This document shows, one piece after another, positions 8,652 to 16,079 of a DNA stretch of 64,000 nt. The notes under the pieces are model-generated. The model saw only the letters and a program-made list of their open reading frames with translations. It ran no database searches and was not told the origin of the DNA. Made by a program: the position numbers and the translations under genes. Origin of the DNA: Streptomyces sp. BK239 (GTDB lineage: Bacteria > Actinomycetota > Actinomycetes > Streptomycetales > Streptomycetaceae); assembly GCF_004217285.1 (NCBI RefSeq), contig NZ_SHKS01000001.1, forward strand, positions 1,247,195 to 1,311,194, written 5' to 3'. The stretch's first letter is position 1; the number at the start of each line of letters is the position of its first letter.

Positions 8652-8701
8652 TTCTCATCAAGCGCTCATGTTTCTCACCTGTTCAGGCTTTTTCTCACCT
8701 G
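8651..8701 (-). repeat. Three direct repeats with exact 20-bp period
   Basis: Read on the minus strand, the 11-mer CAGGTGAGAAA occurs at 8701-8691 and 8681-8671, and TTGATGAGAAA at 8661-8651. The 20-bp spacing puts the copies on one DNA face, as expected for cooperative protein binding upstream of the PBP gene. Each copy also holds an RTGAGAAA start-like string but opens only short frames. Confidence 0.55.
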
Positions 8702-8720
8702 AGGCCTCCGCTCGCCCGGT

Positions 8721-9188
8721 TCACGCTTCCAGCCTCAGGACGACCTCCGGGGTCTCCTCGCCGCGCGCGTTGGCGAAGCCCGAGGCGTGGGCGGTGACAC
8801 GGAAGCCGCACTTCTCCAGCACCCTCAGGGAACCGGCGTTGTCGGCCGCCGCCCGGGCGTACAGAGGACGCTCGGGGACCTCGGCGAGGAGTGCCCGCAG
8901 CGCGGCTGTCGCGATGCCCCGGCCCCAGTGGGAGCGGTCCACCCAGTACGTCACCTCGCGCTCGCCCGGCTCCCCGTACACCGCCACATTGCCGACGACG
9001 TCCCCGTCGGTCAGCACGGTGCGCACCAGGGCGCCGGACCTCACCCGTTTCCAGTGGTCCTCGAACTGGGACCGGTCGGCCGGGTCGGGCGGGGTGAACG
9101 CGGCCATCCGCACGGCTTCGGGGTCGGTCATCTGCCGGTAGAAGACCGGCAGATCGCTGTCATGGACGGGACGCAGGTCGATCCGCAT
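8721..9188 (-). CDS. GNAT-family N-acetyltransferase
   Basis: 155 residues. The GNAT fold is recognised from LRPVHDSDLPVFYRQMTDPE (strand 1/helix 1), the WVDRSHWGRGIATAAL acetyl-CoA pyrophosphate loop (R/QxxGxG/A motif A) and ARAAADNAGSLRVLEKCGF (motif B). This is the pattern of small-molecule or RimJ-like acetyltransferases; the substrate cannot be told from sequence. Its start is 24 bp from the end of the IclR gene on the same strand, so it may be co-transcribed with it. A strong hairpin follows its stop codon. Confidence 0.85.
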   Translation of the reverse strand: MRIDLRPVHDSDLPVFYRQMTDPEAVRMAAFTPPDPADRSQFEDHWKRVRSGALVRTVLTDGDVVGNVAVYGEPGEREVTYWVDRSHWGRGIATAALRALLAEVPERPLYARAAADNAGSLRVLEKCGFRVTAHASGFANARGEETPEVVLRLEA

Positions 9189-9212
9189 GCCCCCGAGGCT
9201 ACCGCCGCGGGT

Positions 9213-9986
9213 TCACAGCCGGCGGGTCGCCAGCGTCAGCCGGTCCCGCGCGTCGAACAGCGCGTCCTTGACCAGTTGCTCGTGTGCGGGCGTGAGCCTC
9301 GCCACCGGCACGGAGCAGCTGATCGCGTCCCGCGCGGGCGTGCGGTAGGGGATGGCGACGCCGAAGCAGCGCAGGCCGAGCGTGTTCTCCTCCCGGTCCA
9401 CGGCGAAGCCCTGCTCGCGGATCTGGCGCAGCTCCTCGATGAGCTTCTCGCGGTCCGTGATGGTGTGTTCGGTCAGCGCGGGCAGCGCCTCGGGGAGCAT
9501 CTTGCGGACCTGCTCGTCGCTGTAGGTGCTCAGCAGCGCCTTGCCCAGGGAGGTCGAGTGGGCGGGCAGACGGCGGCCCACGCGCGTGAAGGGGCGCAGA
9601 TAGTGCTGGGACTGGCGGGTCGCGAGGTAGACCACGTTGGTGCCGTCGAGGCGGGCCAGGTGGATGGTCTCGGTGGTGTCGTCCGAGAGCCGGTCCAGCG
9701 TCGGCCGGGCCGCCGCCACGACCTCGTCGCCGTCGATGTAGGAGGTGCCGACCAGCAGCGCCCGCACGCCGATGCCGTAGCGCGTGCCGGTGGCGTCGGT
9801 CTCGACCCAGCCCAGCTCCACCAGGGTGCGCAGCAGCATGTAGAGGCTCGACTTGGGATACCCGACGGCCTCCTGGACCGATGCGAGGGAGTGCATACCG
9901 GGGCGGCCGGCGAAGTACTCCAGCAGTTCGACCGTCCGCACCGCGGACTTGACCTGCGCTCCGCCCCCCGTCTCGCCAGCCGACAT
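9213..9986 (-). CDS. IclR-family transcriptional regulator
   Basis: 257 residues from ATG 9986, chosen because GAAGGGG lies about 9 nt upstream; in-frame starts further up (to 10046) lack a comparable site. The N-terminal winged helix-turn-helix is visible in AVRTVELLEYFAG and VGYPKSSLYMLLRTL, followed by an effector domain with LSDDTTETIHLARLDG, PAHSTSLGKALLS and GFAVDREENTLGLRCFGVAI. Known: IclR proteins commonly control catabolic genes in response to aromatic or sugar acids. It diverges from the dehydrogenase gene at 10096 with a good palindrome in between, so it probably controls that gene and itself. Confidence 0.88.
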   Translation of the reverse strand: MSAGETGGGAQVKSAVRTVELLEYFAGRPGMHSLASVQEAVGYPKSSLYMLLRTLVELGWVETDATGTRYGIGVRALLVGTSYIDGDEVVAAARPTLDRLSDDTTETIHLARLDGTNVVYLATRQSQHYLRPFTRVGRRLPAHSTSLGKALLSTYSDEQVRKMLPEALPALTEHTITDREKLIEELRQIREQGFAVDREENTLGLRCFGVAIPYRTPARDAISCSVPVARLTPAHEQLVKDALFDARDRLTLATRRL

Positions 9987-10047
9987 CGCCCTTGACCCCT
10001 TCGTTCGACGGGAAATAATCTCCACCATATTCACCATCAGAGACAAC

Positions 10048-10063
10048 GTTCAGTATATCGAAC
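10048..10063. promoter_or_regulatory. IclR operator candidate in divergent promoter
   Basis: GTTCAGTATATCGAAC: matching GTTC/GAAC arms around an A+T-rich TATA centre, 12 of 16 positions symmetric, located between the iclR and dehydrogenase starts. A TTC...GAA palindrome is typical of IclR-type sites. Assignment to this regulator is inference from position. Confidence 0.55.
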
Positions 10064-10095
10064 GCCCTCGAGGCAGAGCACGTGGAGGACCCGCG

Positions 10096-11625
10096 GTGGC
10101 AGCAGCACCAGTCTGGAGTGTCGACCCCCGAACCGGGAAGCAGCGTGAACAGGTTGCGGTGGAGGCCACGGCCCAGGAGGTGGACGCCGTAGTCCGCGCC
10201 GCGCACGCCACTCGCGACGCCCTCGCCGACCGCGGCGTCCGCGCGGCCTTCCTGCGCACCGCCGCCGACCGCCTGGAGGGGGCCAGGGACCACCTCGTCG
10301 AGGTCGCCGACGCCGAGACCGCGCTCGGCCCGGTCCGGCTGACCGGCGAACTCGCCCGCACCTGCTACCAGCTGCGCGCGTTCGCCGACATCGTCGACGA
10401 GGGCGCCTTCCTCGACGTCGTCGTCAACCACCCCGACGACACCGCCACCCCGCCCGTGCCGGACCTGCGCCGCTACAAGGTGCCGCTGGGCGTCGTCGCC
10501 GTCTACTCGGCGTCCAACTTCCCCTTCGCCTTCTCCGTCGCCGGCGGCGACACCGCGAGCGCGCTCGCCGCGGGCTGCCCGGTCGTCGTCAAGTCCCACC
10601 CCGACCACCCGGCCCTGTCCGAGCTGGTCGCCAGCCTGCTGCGGACGGCCGCCGCCGAACACGGCGTCGACAAGGGCGTCGTGGGCCTGGTCCACGGCTT
10701 CGAGGCGGGCGTCGAGCTGATCAAGCACCCGCTGGTCGCCGCGGCCGGCTTCACCGGCTCCGTGCGCGGCGGCCGCGCCCTGTTCGACGCGGCGGCGGCA
10801 CGGCCCACACCGATCCCCTTCCACGGCGAGCTGGGCTCGCTGAACCCGGTCGTGGTGACGGAGGCGGCGGCCGCCGAACGCGCCGAGACCATCGGCACCG
10901 GGCTCGCCGGCTCCATGACCCTGGGCGTCGGCCAGTTCTGCGTGAAGCCCGGACTCGTGCTGGTGCCGTCCGGATCGGCCGGTGACGGCCTGCTGAAGTC
11001 GCTCACGGACGCGGTCAGCGACACCGACGCCGGCGTGCTCCTCGACCACCGGATGCGGGACAACTTCATCGCCGGGGTCGCCGAGCGGACCGCGCTGCCC
11101 GAGGTGGAGTCCCCGGTGACACCGGGAGCGGGCGGCGAGCACACCGTCAGCGCCGGGTTCCTGACCGTGCCGGCCGCGCGCCTGGCGGCCCGGGGCGAGC
11201 ACGACCTGCTGCTCGAGGAGTGCTTCGGGCCGGTCACCGTCGTGGCCCGCTACGACTCCGAGGACGAGGTGAAGGCCGTCCTGACCCGGCTGCCCGGCAA
11301 CCTTACGGCGACGGTCCAGCTGTCCTCCGAGGAGGCGGCCGGCCAGGGGCGCGGCGCGGAGATCCTCGCCGAGCTGACGCCGCTCGCCGGGCGGGTGCTG
11401 GTCAACGGCTGGCCGACCGGCGTCGCCGTCGCACCGGCCCAGCACCACGGCGGGCCCTACCCCGCGACCACGTCCACGTCCACGTCGGTGGGCGGGACCG
11501 CGATCGAGCGGTGGCTGCGGCCGGTCGCCTACCAGGGCGCGCCCGAGGCGCTGCTGCCGCCGGAACTCCGCGACGACAACCCGCTCGGCCTGCCGCGGCG
11601 GTTCAACGGACGGCTGGAACGGTAG
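10096..11625 (+). CDS. 2,5-dioxovalerate (ketoglutaric semialdehyde) dehydrogenase
   Basis: 509 residues. GTG 10096 is preceded by GGAGGA at 6 nt. It is a member of the aldehyde dehydrogenase superfamily with general-base Glu in HGELGSLNP (about residue 244) and catalytic Cys in VGQFCVKPG (about 281). ELGSLNPVVV and GQFC followed by a Pro are typical of the branch that oxidises 2-oxoglutarate semialdehyde to 2-oxoglutarate with NAD(P)+. This is the last step of oxidative routes for galactarate/glucarate, pentoses or galacturonate. With the IclR regulator and the pectin genes about 5 kb away, a role in galacturonate or sugar-acid use is likely but not proven. Confidence 0.85.
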   Translation: MAAAPVWSVDPRTGKQREQVAVEATAQEVDAVVRAAHATRDALADRGVRAAFLRTAADRLEGARDHLVEVADAETALGPVRLTGELARTCYQLRAFADIVDEGAFLDVVVNHPDDTATPPVPDLRRYKVPLGVVAVYSASNFPFAFSVAGGDTASALAAGCPVVVKSHPDHPALSELVASLLRTAAAEHGVDKGVVGLVHGFEAGVELIKHPLVAAAGFTGSVRGGRALFDAAAARPTPIPFHGELGSLNPVVVTEAAAAERAETIGTGLAGSMTLGVGQFCVKPGLVLVPSGSAGDGLLKSLTDAVSDTDAGVLLDHRMRDNFIAGVAERTALPEVESPVTPGAGGEHTVSAGFLTVPAARLAARGEHDLLLEECFGPVTVVARYDSEDEVKAVLTRLPGNLTATVQLSSEEAAGQGRGAEILAELTPLAGRVLVNGWPTGVAVAPAQHHGGPYPATTSTSTSVGGTAIERWLRPVAYQGAPEALLPPELRDDNPLGLPRRFNGRLER

Positions 11626-11626
11626 T

Positions 11627-11654
11627 CCCCCGGCAGGCGACGTTCGCCCCGTCG
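11627..11654 (+). repeat. 28-bp repeat shared with 22052-22079
   Basis: Begins CCCCCGGCAGGCGACGT and ends CGCCCCGTCG. It matches 22052-22079 at 27 of 28 positions. Both copies lie just after a stop codon and shortly before the next start on the same strand. Here it also forms one arm of a hairpin. Confidence 0.55.
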
Positions 11655-11671
11655 GGCAGACGTCGCCTGCC
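11632..11671 (+). terminator. 11-bp hairpin after dehydrogenase gene
   Basis: GGCAGGCGACG and CGTCGCCTGCC pair perfectly around an 18-nt loop, starting 6 nt past the dehydrogenase stop. It probably weakens read-through into the DUF1349 gene. Confidence 0.5.
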
Positions 11672-11705
11672 GCGGCGCTGGAGCCTCACGGTGAATGATG
11701 GAGCC

Positions 11706-12314
11706 ATGGACATCGAACTTCCCCAACTCCCCTTCCCCTTGCGGACCTACGGGCCCGACGGGAACTGGTCCCACGAGGACGGTGTGCTCACCGGGTGGGC
11801 CGGTCCCCGGCAGGACCGGTTCGTGCCGCCCACGGGCGAGGCGCTCGACCCCGCCTCCGACGCGCCCCGGCTGCTCGGCGCGCCCGAGGGGGACTTCCAG
11901 CTCATCGCCCGCGTCACGGTCGGGTTCAACGGGGCCTTCGACGCGGGGGTGTTGTACGTCCACGTCGGAGAGCGGGCCTGGGCCAAGCTCTGCCTGGAGT
12001 ACTCCCCGGACGTGCCCACCGTCTGCACGGTGGTCACCCGGGGACACTCCGACGACGCCAACTCCTTCACCGTGGAAGGAAGTTCGGTCTGGCTGCGGGT
12101 GAGCCGGACCGGACGGGCCTTCGCCTTCCACGCCTCCCGGGACGGCGCACACTGGACCTTCGTCCGGCTGTTCACGCTCGGCGGCGAGAAGGAGACCGGC
12201 GCGGCCCTGGTCGGTTTCCTGGCGCAGGCGCCGATGGGGGAGGGCTGCGTGGTCACCTACGACCACATCGAGTTCCGCCCCGGCTGGCCGGACGACCTGC
12301 GTGACGGAAGCTGA
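11706..12314 (+). CDS. DUF1349 (concanavalin-like) protein
   Basis: 202 residues from ATG 11706; only a short GGAG sits close to the start, so initiation may be weak. No signal peptide. The beta-rich sequence (GNWSHEDGVLTGWAGPRQDRF, then GAFDAGVLYVHVGERAWAKLC, SVWLRVSRTGRAFAFHASRDG and MGEGCVVTYDHIEFRP) matches the DUF1349/YP_regulatory concanavalin-like family, whose members are often encoded beside sugar enzymes. It is likely a cytoplasmic carbohydrate-related protein, but no enzymatic residue can be assigned. The domain is related in fold to the GH43 C-terminal domain at the window's left edge. Confidence 0.75.
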   Translation: MDIELPQLPFPLRTYGPDGNWSHEDGVLTGWAGPRQDRFVPPTGEALDPASDAPRLLGAPEGDFQLIARVTVGFNGAFDAGVLYVHVGERAWAKLCLEYSPDVPTVCTVVTRGHSDDANSFTVEGSSVWLRVSRTGRAFAFHASRDGAHWTFVRLFTLGGEKETGAALVGFLAQAPMGEGCVVTYDHIEFRPGWPDDLRDGS

Positions 12315-12331
12315 GGCCCCCGGATGATCCA

Positions 12332-12614
12332 CTGATCCGCGAGGCCGTACCCGCCGACGTGGAGGCCGTGACCGCGCTGCCCGCGCGGGCACGCGCCACG
12401 TACTACCCGGACGGAATCCCCGCAGGACGACAGCGACTGGCTCGCCAACTGGCGCTCGGCGATCGAGCGGCCCCGACGGAAAGGTGCTGTCTACGCCCGC
12501 CGGGGCTGGGTGCCGGACCCCGAGAACCCGCCCGCCGAGGACGACCACCACCTCTGCCTGCGCTTCTTCGTGAAAGGCGGGATGACGGAGGCGGGAATGC
12601 GCCGCGGCGCTTGA
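12332..12614 (+). pseudogene. Decayed GNAT acetyltransferase gene
   Basis: An N-terminal GNAT-like stretch (LIREAVPADVEAVTAL then ARATYYPDGIP) runs in one frame from 12332 with no start codon. At about 12415 the reading continues in another frame as QDDSDWLANWRSAIERP, then jumps directly to a typical GNAT C-terminus (YARRGWVPDPENPP and DDHHLCLRF), ending at TGA 12614. The central acetyl-CoA-binding region is missing. So there is a lost start, a frameshift and an internal deletion. Third-position G/C bias is retained, pointing to recent decay. Confidence 0.7.
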
Positions 12615-12678
12615 ACGTTCACGTATCGGCCGGAGAGCGTCTCCGCAGCCGACACGACGACCTGGAGAGAGCCGAGAC

Positions 12679-13395
12679 ATGCGCGTCGAGATCTGGAGCG
12701 ACATCGCCTGCCCCTGGTGCTACGTGGGCAAGGCCCGCTTCGGGAAGGCGCTCGCGGCCTTCCCGCACCGCGACCAGGTCGAGGTCGTCCACCGCTCCTT
12801 CGAGCTGGACCCCGGCCGCGCCAAGGGCGACGTCCAGCCCGTGCTGACGATGCTGACCAGGAAGTACGGCATGAGCGAGGCGCAGGCCCAGGCCGGTGAG
12901 GACAACCTCGGCGCGCAGGCCGCCGCCGAGGGCCTCGACTACCGCACCCGCGACCGCGACCACGGCAACACCTTCGACCTGCACCGCCTGCTGCACCTCG
13001 CCAAGGAGCGGGGCCGGCAGGACGAGCTGATCCAGATCCTGTACCGGGCGAACTTCGCCGAGGAGCGCTCCCTGTTCAGCGAGGGCGACGAGCGGCTCGT
13101 GGAGCTGGCCGTGGAGGCCGGTCTCGACGCCGGCGCCGTCCGCGAGGTGCTCGCCGACCCGGCCGCCTACGCCGACGAGGTCCGCGCCGACGAACGCGAG
13201 GCGGCCGAACTCGGCGCGACCGGCGTGCCGTTCTTCGTCCTCGACCGCGCCTACGGCGTCTCCGGGGCCCAGCCCGCCGAGGTCTTCGCCGAGGCGCTGA
13301 CCCGGGCGTGGGGCGACCGCTCCCCGCTCACGCTGATCGACGAGGGCGGAGCCGAGGCCTGCGGCCCCGACGGATGCGCGGTCCCGCAGAACTGA
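12679..13395 (+). CDS. FrnE-like DsbA-family oxidoreductase
   Basis: 238 residues; ATG preceded by GGAGAGAG. Thioredoxin-fold protein of the DsbA/FrnE group: SDIACPWCYVGK gives a CPWC redox centre at residues 11-14, followed by a long helical insertion (NTFDLHRLLHLAKERG) and the cis-Pro region GVPFFVLDRAYGVSGAQP. A second Cys pair sits in the C-terminal tail (ACGPDGCAV), as in some FrnE proteins. There is no signal peptide, so it acts in the cytoplasm, probably as a disulfide oxidoreductase or isomerase in stress tolerance. The gene stands alone between a pseudogene and an aminotransferase gene. Confidence 0.87.
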   Translation: MRVEIWSDIACPWCYVGKARFGKALAAFPHRDQVEVVHRSFELDPGRAKGDVQPVLTMLTRKYGMSEAQAQAGEDNLGAQAAAEGLDYRTRDRDHGNTFDLHRLLHLAKERGRQDELIQILYRANFAEERSLFSEGDERLVELAVEAGLDAGAVREVLADPAAYADEVRADEREAAELGATGVPFFVLDRAYGVSGAQPAEVFAEALTRAWGDRSPLTLIDEGGAEACGPDGCAVPQN

Positions 13396-13430
13396 GACGG
13401 CCGGCGGCGGTGGCGGCCCGGCGCGATCTA

Positions 13431-13456
13431 TAAGCGTTGCTTGGCACAACCGCTTA
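13431..13456. promoter_or_regulatory. TAAGCG...CGCTTA inverted repeat upstream of aminotransferase-fold gene
   Basis: TAAGCG-TTG and CAA-C-CGCTTA arms (13431-13439 and 13447-13456) with a nested AAGCGTTGCTT. The element is A+T-rich compared with its surroundings and lies 47-72 bp before ATG 13503. It is a plausible operator; the regulator is unknown. Confidence 0.4.
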
Positions 13457-13502
13457 GAGACGCGCGATGGACGTGGACTTGCCCTGGCCCCACAGTGGAG
13501 GC

Positions 13503-14564
13503 ATGGAGACCACGGAGACCTTCCAAGCCCTCGTCCGCTCCGAGTTCGCCCCGAAGGGCGTCTACCTCAACACCGCGAGCAACAGCCTGCTCCCGGCCCG
13601 TACGGTCGCCGCCCTGCACGAGGCGGCGCTGCTGCGGGCCGAGGGCCGGCCCACGACCCCGCTGTACGAGGACGTGGAGGCCTGCCGGGCCGCCTACGCC
13701 CGGCTCGCCGGCGTCCCCGTCACCCGGGTGGCGGTCGGCGCGACGGTCACCGCGCACACCGGGGTGGTCGCCGCCTCGCTGCCGGCGGGGGCCGAGGTGC
13801 TCACCGCCGAGGGCGACTTCACCTCCGTGCTGAACCCGTTCCATGTGCGGGGCGACCTCAAGGTCCGCTCGGTGCCGCTGGAGCGGATCGCCGAGTCCGT
13901 CCGTCCGGACACCGCGCTCGTCGCGGTCAGCGCGGTCCAGTCGGCGGACGGGCGGATCGCCGACCTGCCCGCCCTGCGCGAGGCAGCGCGCGCCCACGAC
14001 GCCCGCACCTACGTCGACTTCTCCCAGTCGGCCGGCTGGCTGGCGATGGACGCCGGCGCTTACGACTTCACCGCCGCCGTCTCCTACAAGTGGCTCCTCG
14101 GCCCGCACGGGGCCGCCTTCTTCACCGTCCCGGAGGACTTCGGAGCTCTGACGCCGCTGCTCGCGGGATGGGTCGCCGCCGAGCGGCCCTGGGACAGCTG
14201 CTACGGCCCCGTGGCCGAACTGGCCCACTCGGCGAGGCGGTTCGACCTGAGCCCCGCGCTGTTCGCGCTCGCGGGACTGCGGCCCTCGCTCGACCTGATC
14301 GAGGAACTCGGCGTGGCCGCCGTGCACGCCCACGACATCGGGCTCGCCGACCGGTTCCGGGACGGTCTCACGGCGCTCGGTCACGAGCCGGTGCCCGCCC
14401 CCGGCTCGGCGATCGTCTCGGTGCCCGGACTGGGCGTGCGGCAGCCGGAGCTGAGCCGCGCGGGCGTCGAGGTCTCCGACCGGGCCGGCAACCTGCGCGC
14501 GAGCTTCCACCTTCACAACACCCCCGCCGACGTGGACCGTCTGCTCGACGTCCTGTCCGGCTGA
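13503..14564 (+). CDS. Aminotransferase class V-fold PLP enzyme
   Basis: 353 residues from ATG 13503; an in-frame ATG at 13467 would add 12 residues, and neither has an ideal ribosome-binding site. A fold-type I PLP enzyme related to cysteine desulfurase/isopenicillin epimerase-like proteins: GVYLNTASNSLLPARTV at the N-terminus, THVDFSQSAGW-type Asp region (YVDFSQSAGW), the Schiff-base Lys in AVSYKWLLGPHG, and ASFHLHNTPADVDRLLDVL at the end. There is no cysteine-desulfurase active-site loop. The likely substrate is an amino acid, not identifiable here. A large bidirectional terminator separates it from ectD. Confidence 0.8.
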   Translation: METTETFQALVRSEFAPKGVYLNTASNSLLPARTVAALHEAALLRAEGRPTTPLYEDVEACRAAYARLAGVPVTRVAVGATVTAHTGVVAASLPAGAEVLTAEGDFTSVLNPFHVRGDLKVRSVPLERIAESVRPDTALVAVSAVQSADGRIADLPALREAARAHDARTYVDFSQSAGWLAMDAGAYDFTAAVSYKWLLGPHGAAFFTVPEDFGALTPLLAGWVAAERPWDSCYGPVAELAHSARRFDLSPALFALAGLRPSLDLIEELGVAAVHAHDIGLADRFRDGLTALGHEPVPAPGSAIVSVPGLGVRQPELSRAGVEVSDRAGNLRASFHLHNTPADVDRLLDVLSG

Positions 14565-14573
14565 GCGCACAGG

Positions 14574-14617
14574 ACCGGGCCGGGTCCCCCGTCCCACACG
14601 AGGGGGCCCGGCCCGGT
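14574..14617. terminator. Strong bidirectional terminator between convergent genes
   Basis: ACCGGGCCGGGTCCCCC pairs with GGGGGCCCGGCCCGGT (one bulged T), loop about 11 nt. It lies between the + strand aminotransferase-fold gene and the - strand end of ectD. Confidence 0.8.
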
Positions 14618-14634
14618 GTCCCTGAGGGTGGCGC

Positions 14635-15558
14635 CTACCTCACCGGGGTGAAGTCGCGGGCGCCGATGAACTCGGGCCGCCTCACGGGCGCCGAGAACGG
14701 CTCGACGGCCTCGTTCTCCACGCTGTTGAACACGATGAAGACGTTGCTGCGCGGGAACGGCGTGATGTTGTCGCCGGAGCCGTGCATGGCGTTGCAGTCG
14801 AACCAGGTCGCCGAACCGGCGCGGCCCGTGAACAGCTTGATGCCGTACTCGGAGGCCATCGCGGTCAGCGCCTCGTCGGACGGGGTGCCCGCGTCCTGCA
14901 TCTGAAGCGACTTCTTGTAGTTGTCCTTGGGCGTGGCGCCGGCACAGCCCAGGAACGTCTTGTGCGAGCCCGGCATGATCATCAGGCCGCCGTTGGTGTC
15001 GTGGTTCTCGGTCAGCGCGACCGAGACGGACACCGTCCGCATCCGGGGCAGACCGTCCTCGGCGTGCCAGGTCTCGAAGTCGGAGTGCCAGTAGAAGCCG
15101 GAGGCGCCGAAGCCCGGCTTGACGTTGATCCGCGACTGGTGGACGTACACGTCGGAGCCGAGGATCTGGCGGGCCCGGCCGACGATCCGCTCGTCGCGCA
15201 CGAGACGGGCGAAGACCTCGCTGATCCGGTGCACCTCGAACACGGACCGGATCTCCTGGGACTGCGGCTCGACGATGGACCGCTCGTCGGCCCGGATCGT
15301 CGGGTCGGTCACCAGCCGGTCCAGCTCCTGCCGGTAGACGCCGACCTCGTCGTCGGTGAGCAGCTGGTCGACCGCGACGAAACCGTCACGTTCGAACGAC
15401 TGCAGGTCCAGCGGCTCGAACGGGCCGGGCGCGTCCGGTGCGCCCCAGACGACCGGGTCCTGGCGCGGCGTGCTCACCTCGGTGGCGCCGCGGCTCGGGT
15501 AGAGGTCGGGGACGGTGGCGGCCGGGGCGTGGGCCGGGCTGGTCAGGTGAGTGGTCAT
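14635..15558 (-). CDS. ectD: Ectoine hydroxylase
   Basis: 307 residues. Fe(II)/2-oxoglutarate dioxygenase that converts ectoine to 5-hydroxyectoine. The EctD signature is clear: FYWHSDFETWHAEDGLPRMR carries the first His and Asp iron ligands, AMHGSGDN the second His, and RSNVFIVFNS the 2-oxoglutarate-binding Arg. The N-terminal 40 residues are a poorly conserved extension, then PLDLQSFERDGFVAVDQLL is typical. It is last in the ectABCD operon, starting 6 bp after the ectC stop. Confidence 0.95.
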   Translation of the reverse strand: MTTHLTSPAHAPAATVPDLYPSRGATEVSTPRQDPVVWGAPDAPGPFEPLDLQSFERDGFVAVDQLLTDDEVGVYRQELDRLVTDPTIRADERSIVEPQSQEIRSVFEVHRISEVFARLVRDERIVGRARQILGSDVYVHQSRINVKPGFGASGFYWHSDFETWHAEDGLPRMRTVSVSVALTENHDTNGGLMIMPGSHKTFLGCAGATPKDNYKKSLQMQDAGTPSDEALTAMASEYGIKLFTGRAGSATWFDCNAMHGSGDNITPFPRSNVFIVFNSVENEAVEPFSAPVRRPEFIGARDFTPVR

Positions 15559-15564
15559 GGGGTC

Positions 15565-15969
15565 TCACACCTCCTCGGGCTCGGTGAGCAGCGGGTAGAC
15601 GCCGTTCTCGTCGTGGTCCTCCCGTCCCGTGACGGGCGGGTTGAACACGCAGAGGCAGCGGAAGTCCTCCTTGACGCGCAGCGTGTGCCGCTCGTGGCCG
15701 TCGAGGAGGTACATGGTCCCGGGCGTGATCGAGTACGTCCGGCCGGTCTCGTGGTCGGTCAGCTCGGCCTCGCCCTCGACGCAGACGACGGCCTCGATGT
15801 GGTTCGCGTACCACATCGACGTCTCGGTGCCGGCGTACAGGACCGTCTCGTGGAGGGAGAAGCCGACCTTTTCCTTGGCCAGCACGATGCGTTTGCTCTC
15901 CCACGTCCCCGACGCCGCCTTGACGTGCCGGTCGGTGCCTTCGATGTCCTTGAACGAACGGACGATCAC
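15565..15969 (-). CDS. ectC: L-ectoine synthase
   Basis: 134 residues; GTG start at 15969 with GGAGG about 12 nt upstream. Small cupin that cyclises N-gamma-acetyl-diaminobutyrate to ectoine. Visible: [46 protein letters not shown] with metal-binding residues, and [12 protein letters not shown]. Length is typical. It lies between ectB (110 bp gap) and ectD (6 bp gap) on the same strand. Confidence 0.95.
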   Translation of the reverse strand: MIVRSFKDIEGTDRHVKAASGTWESKRIVLAKEKVGFSLHETVLYAGTETSMWYANHIEAVVCVEGEAELTDHETGRTYSITPGTMYLLDGHERHTLRVKEDFRCLCVFNPPVTGREDHDENGVYPLLTEPEEV

Positions 15970-16079
15970 GGTGGTGCGATGCCTCCTAGGTGGATGGTGT
16001 CTCTGACGGAGCGGGCCGCTCGGGCGGCCGGCCGGCCGGCGGGGGAGCCGGGCGGCCGAGCTGCCGGGAAGCCGGGGTG

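Noticed and set aside
9199..11448. 749-codon minus-strand frame covering the dehydrogenase gene
   Set aside because: Antisense shadow; the + strand frame has complete aldehyde dehydrogenase motifs, a GGAGGA site and correct codon bias.
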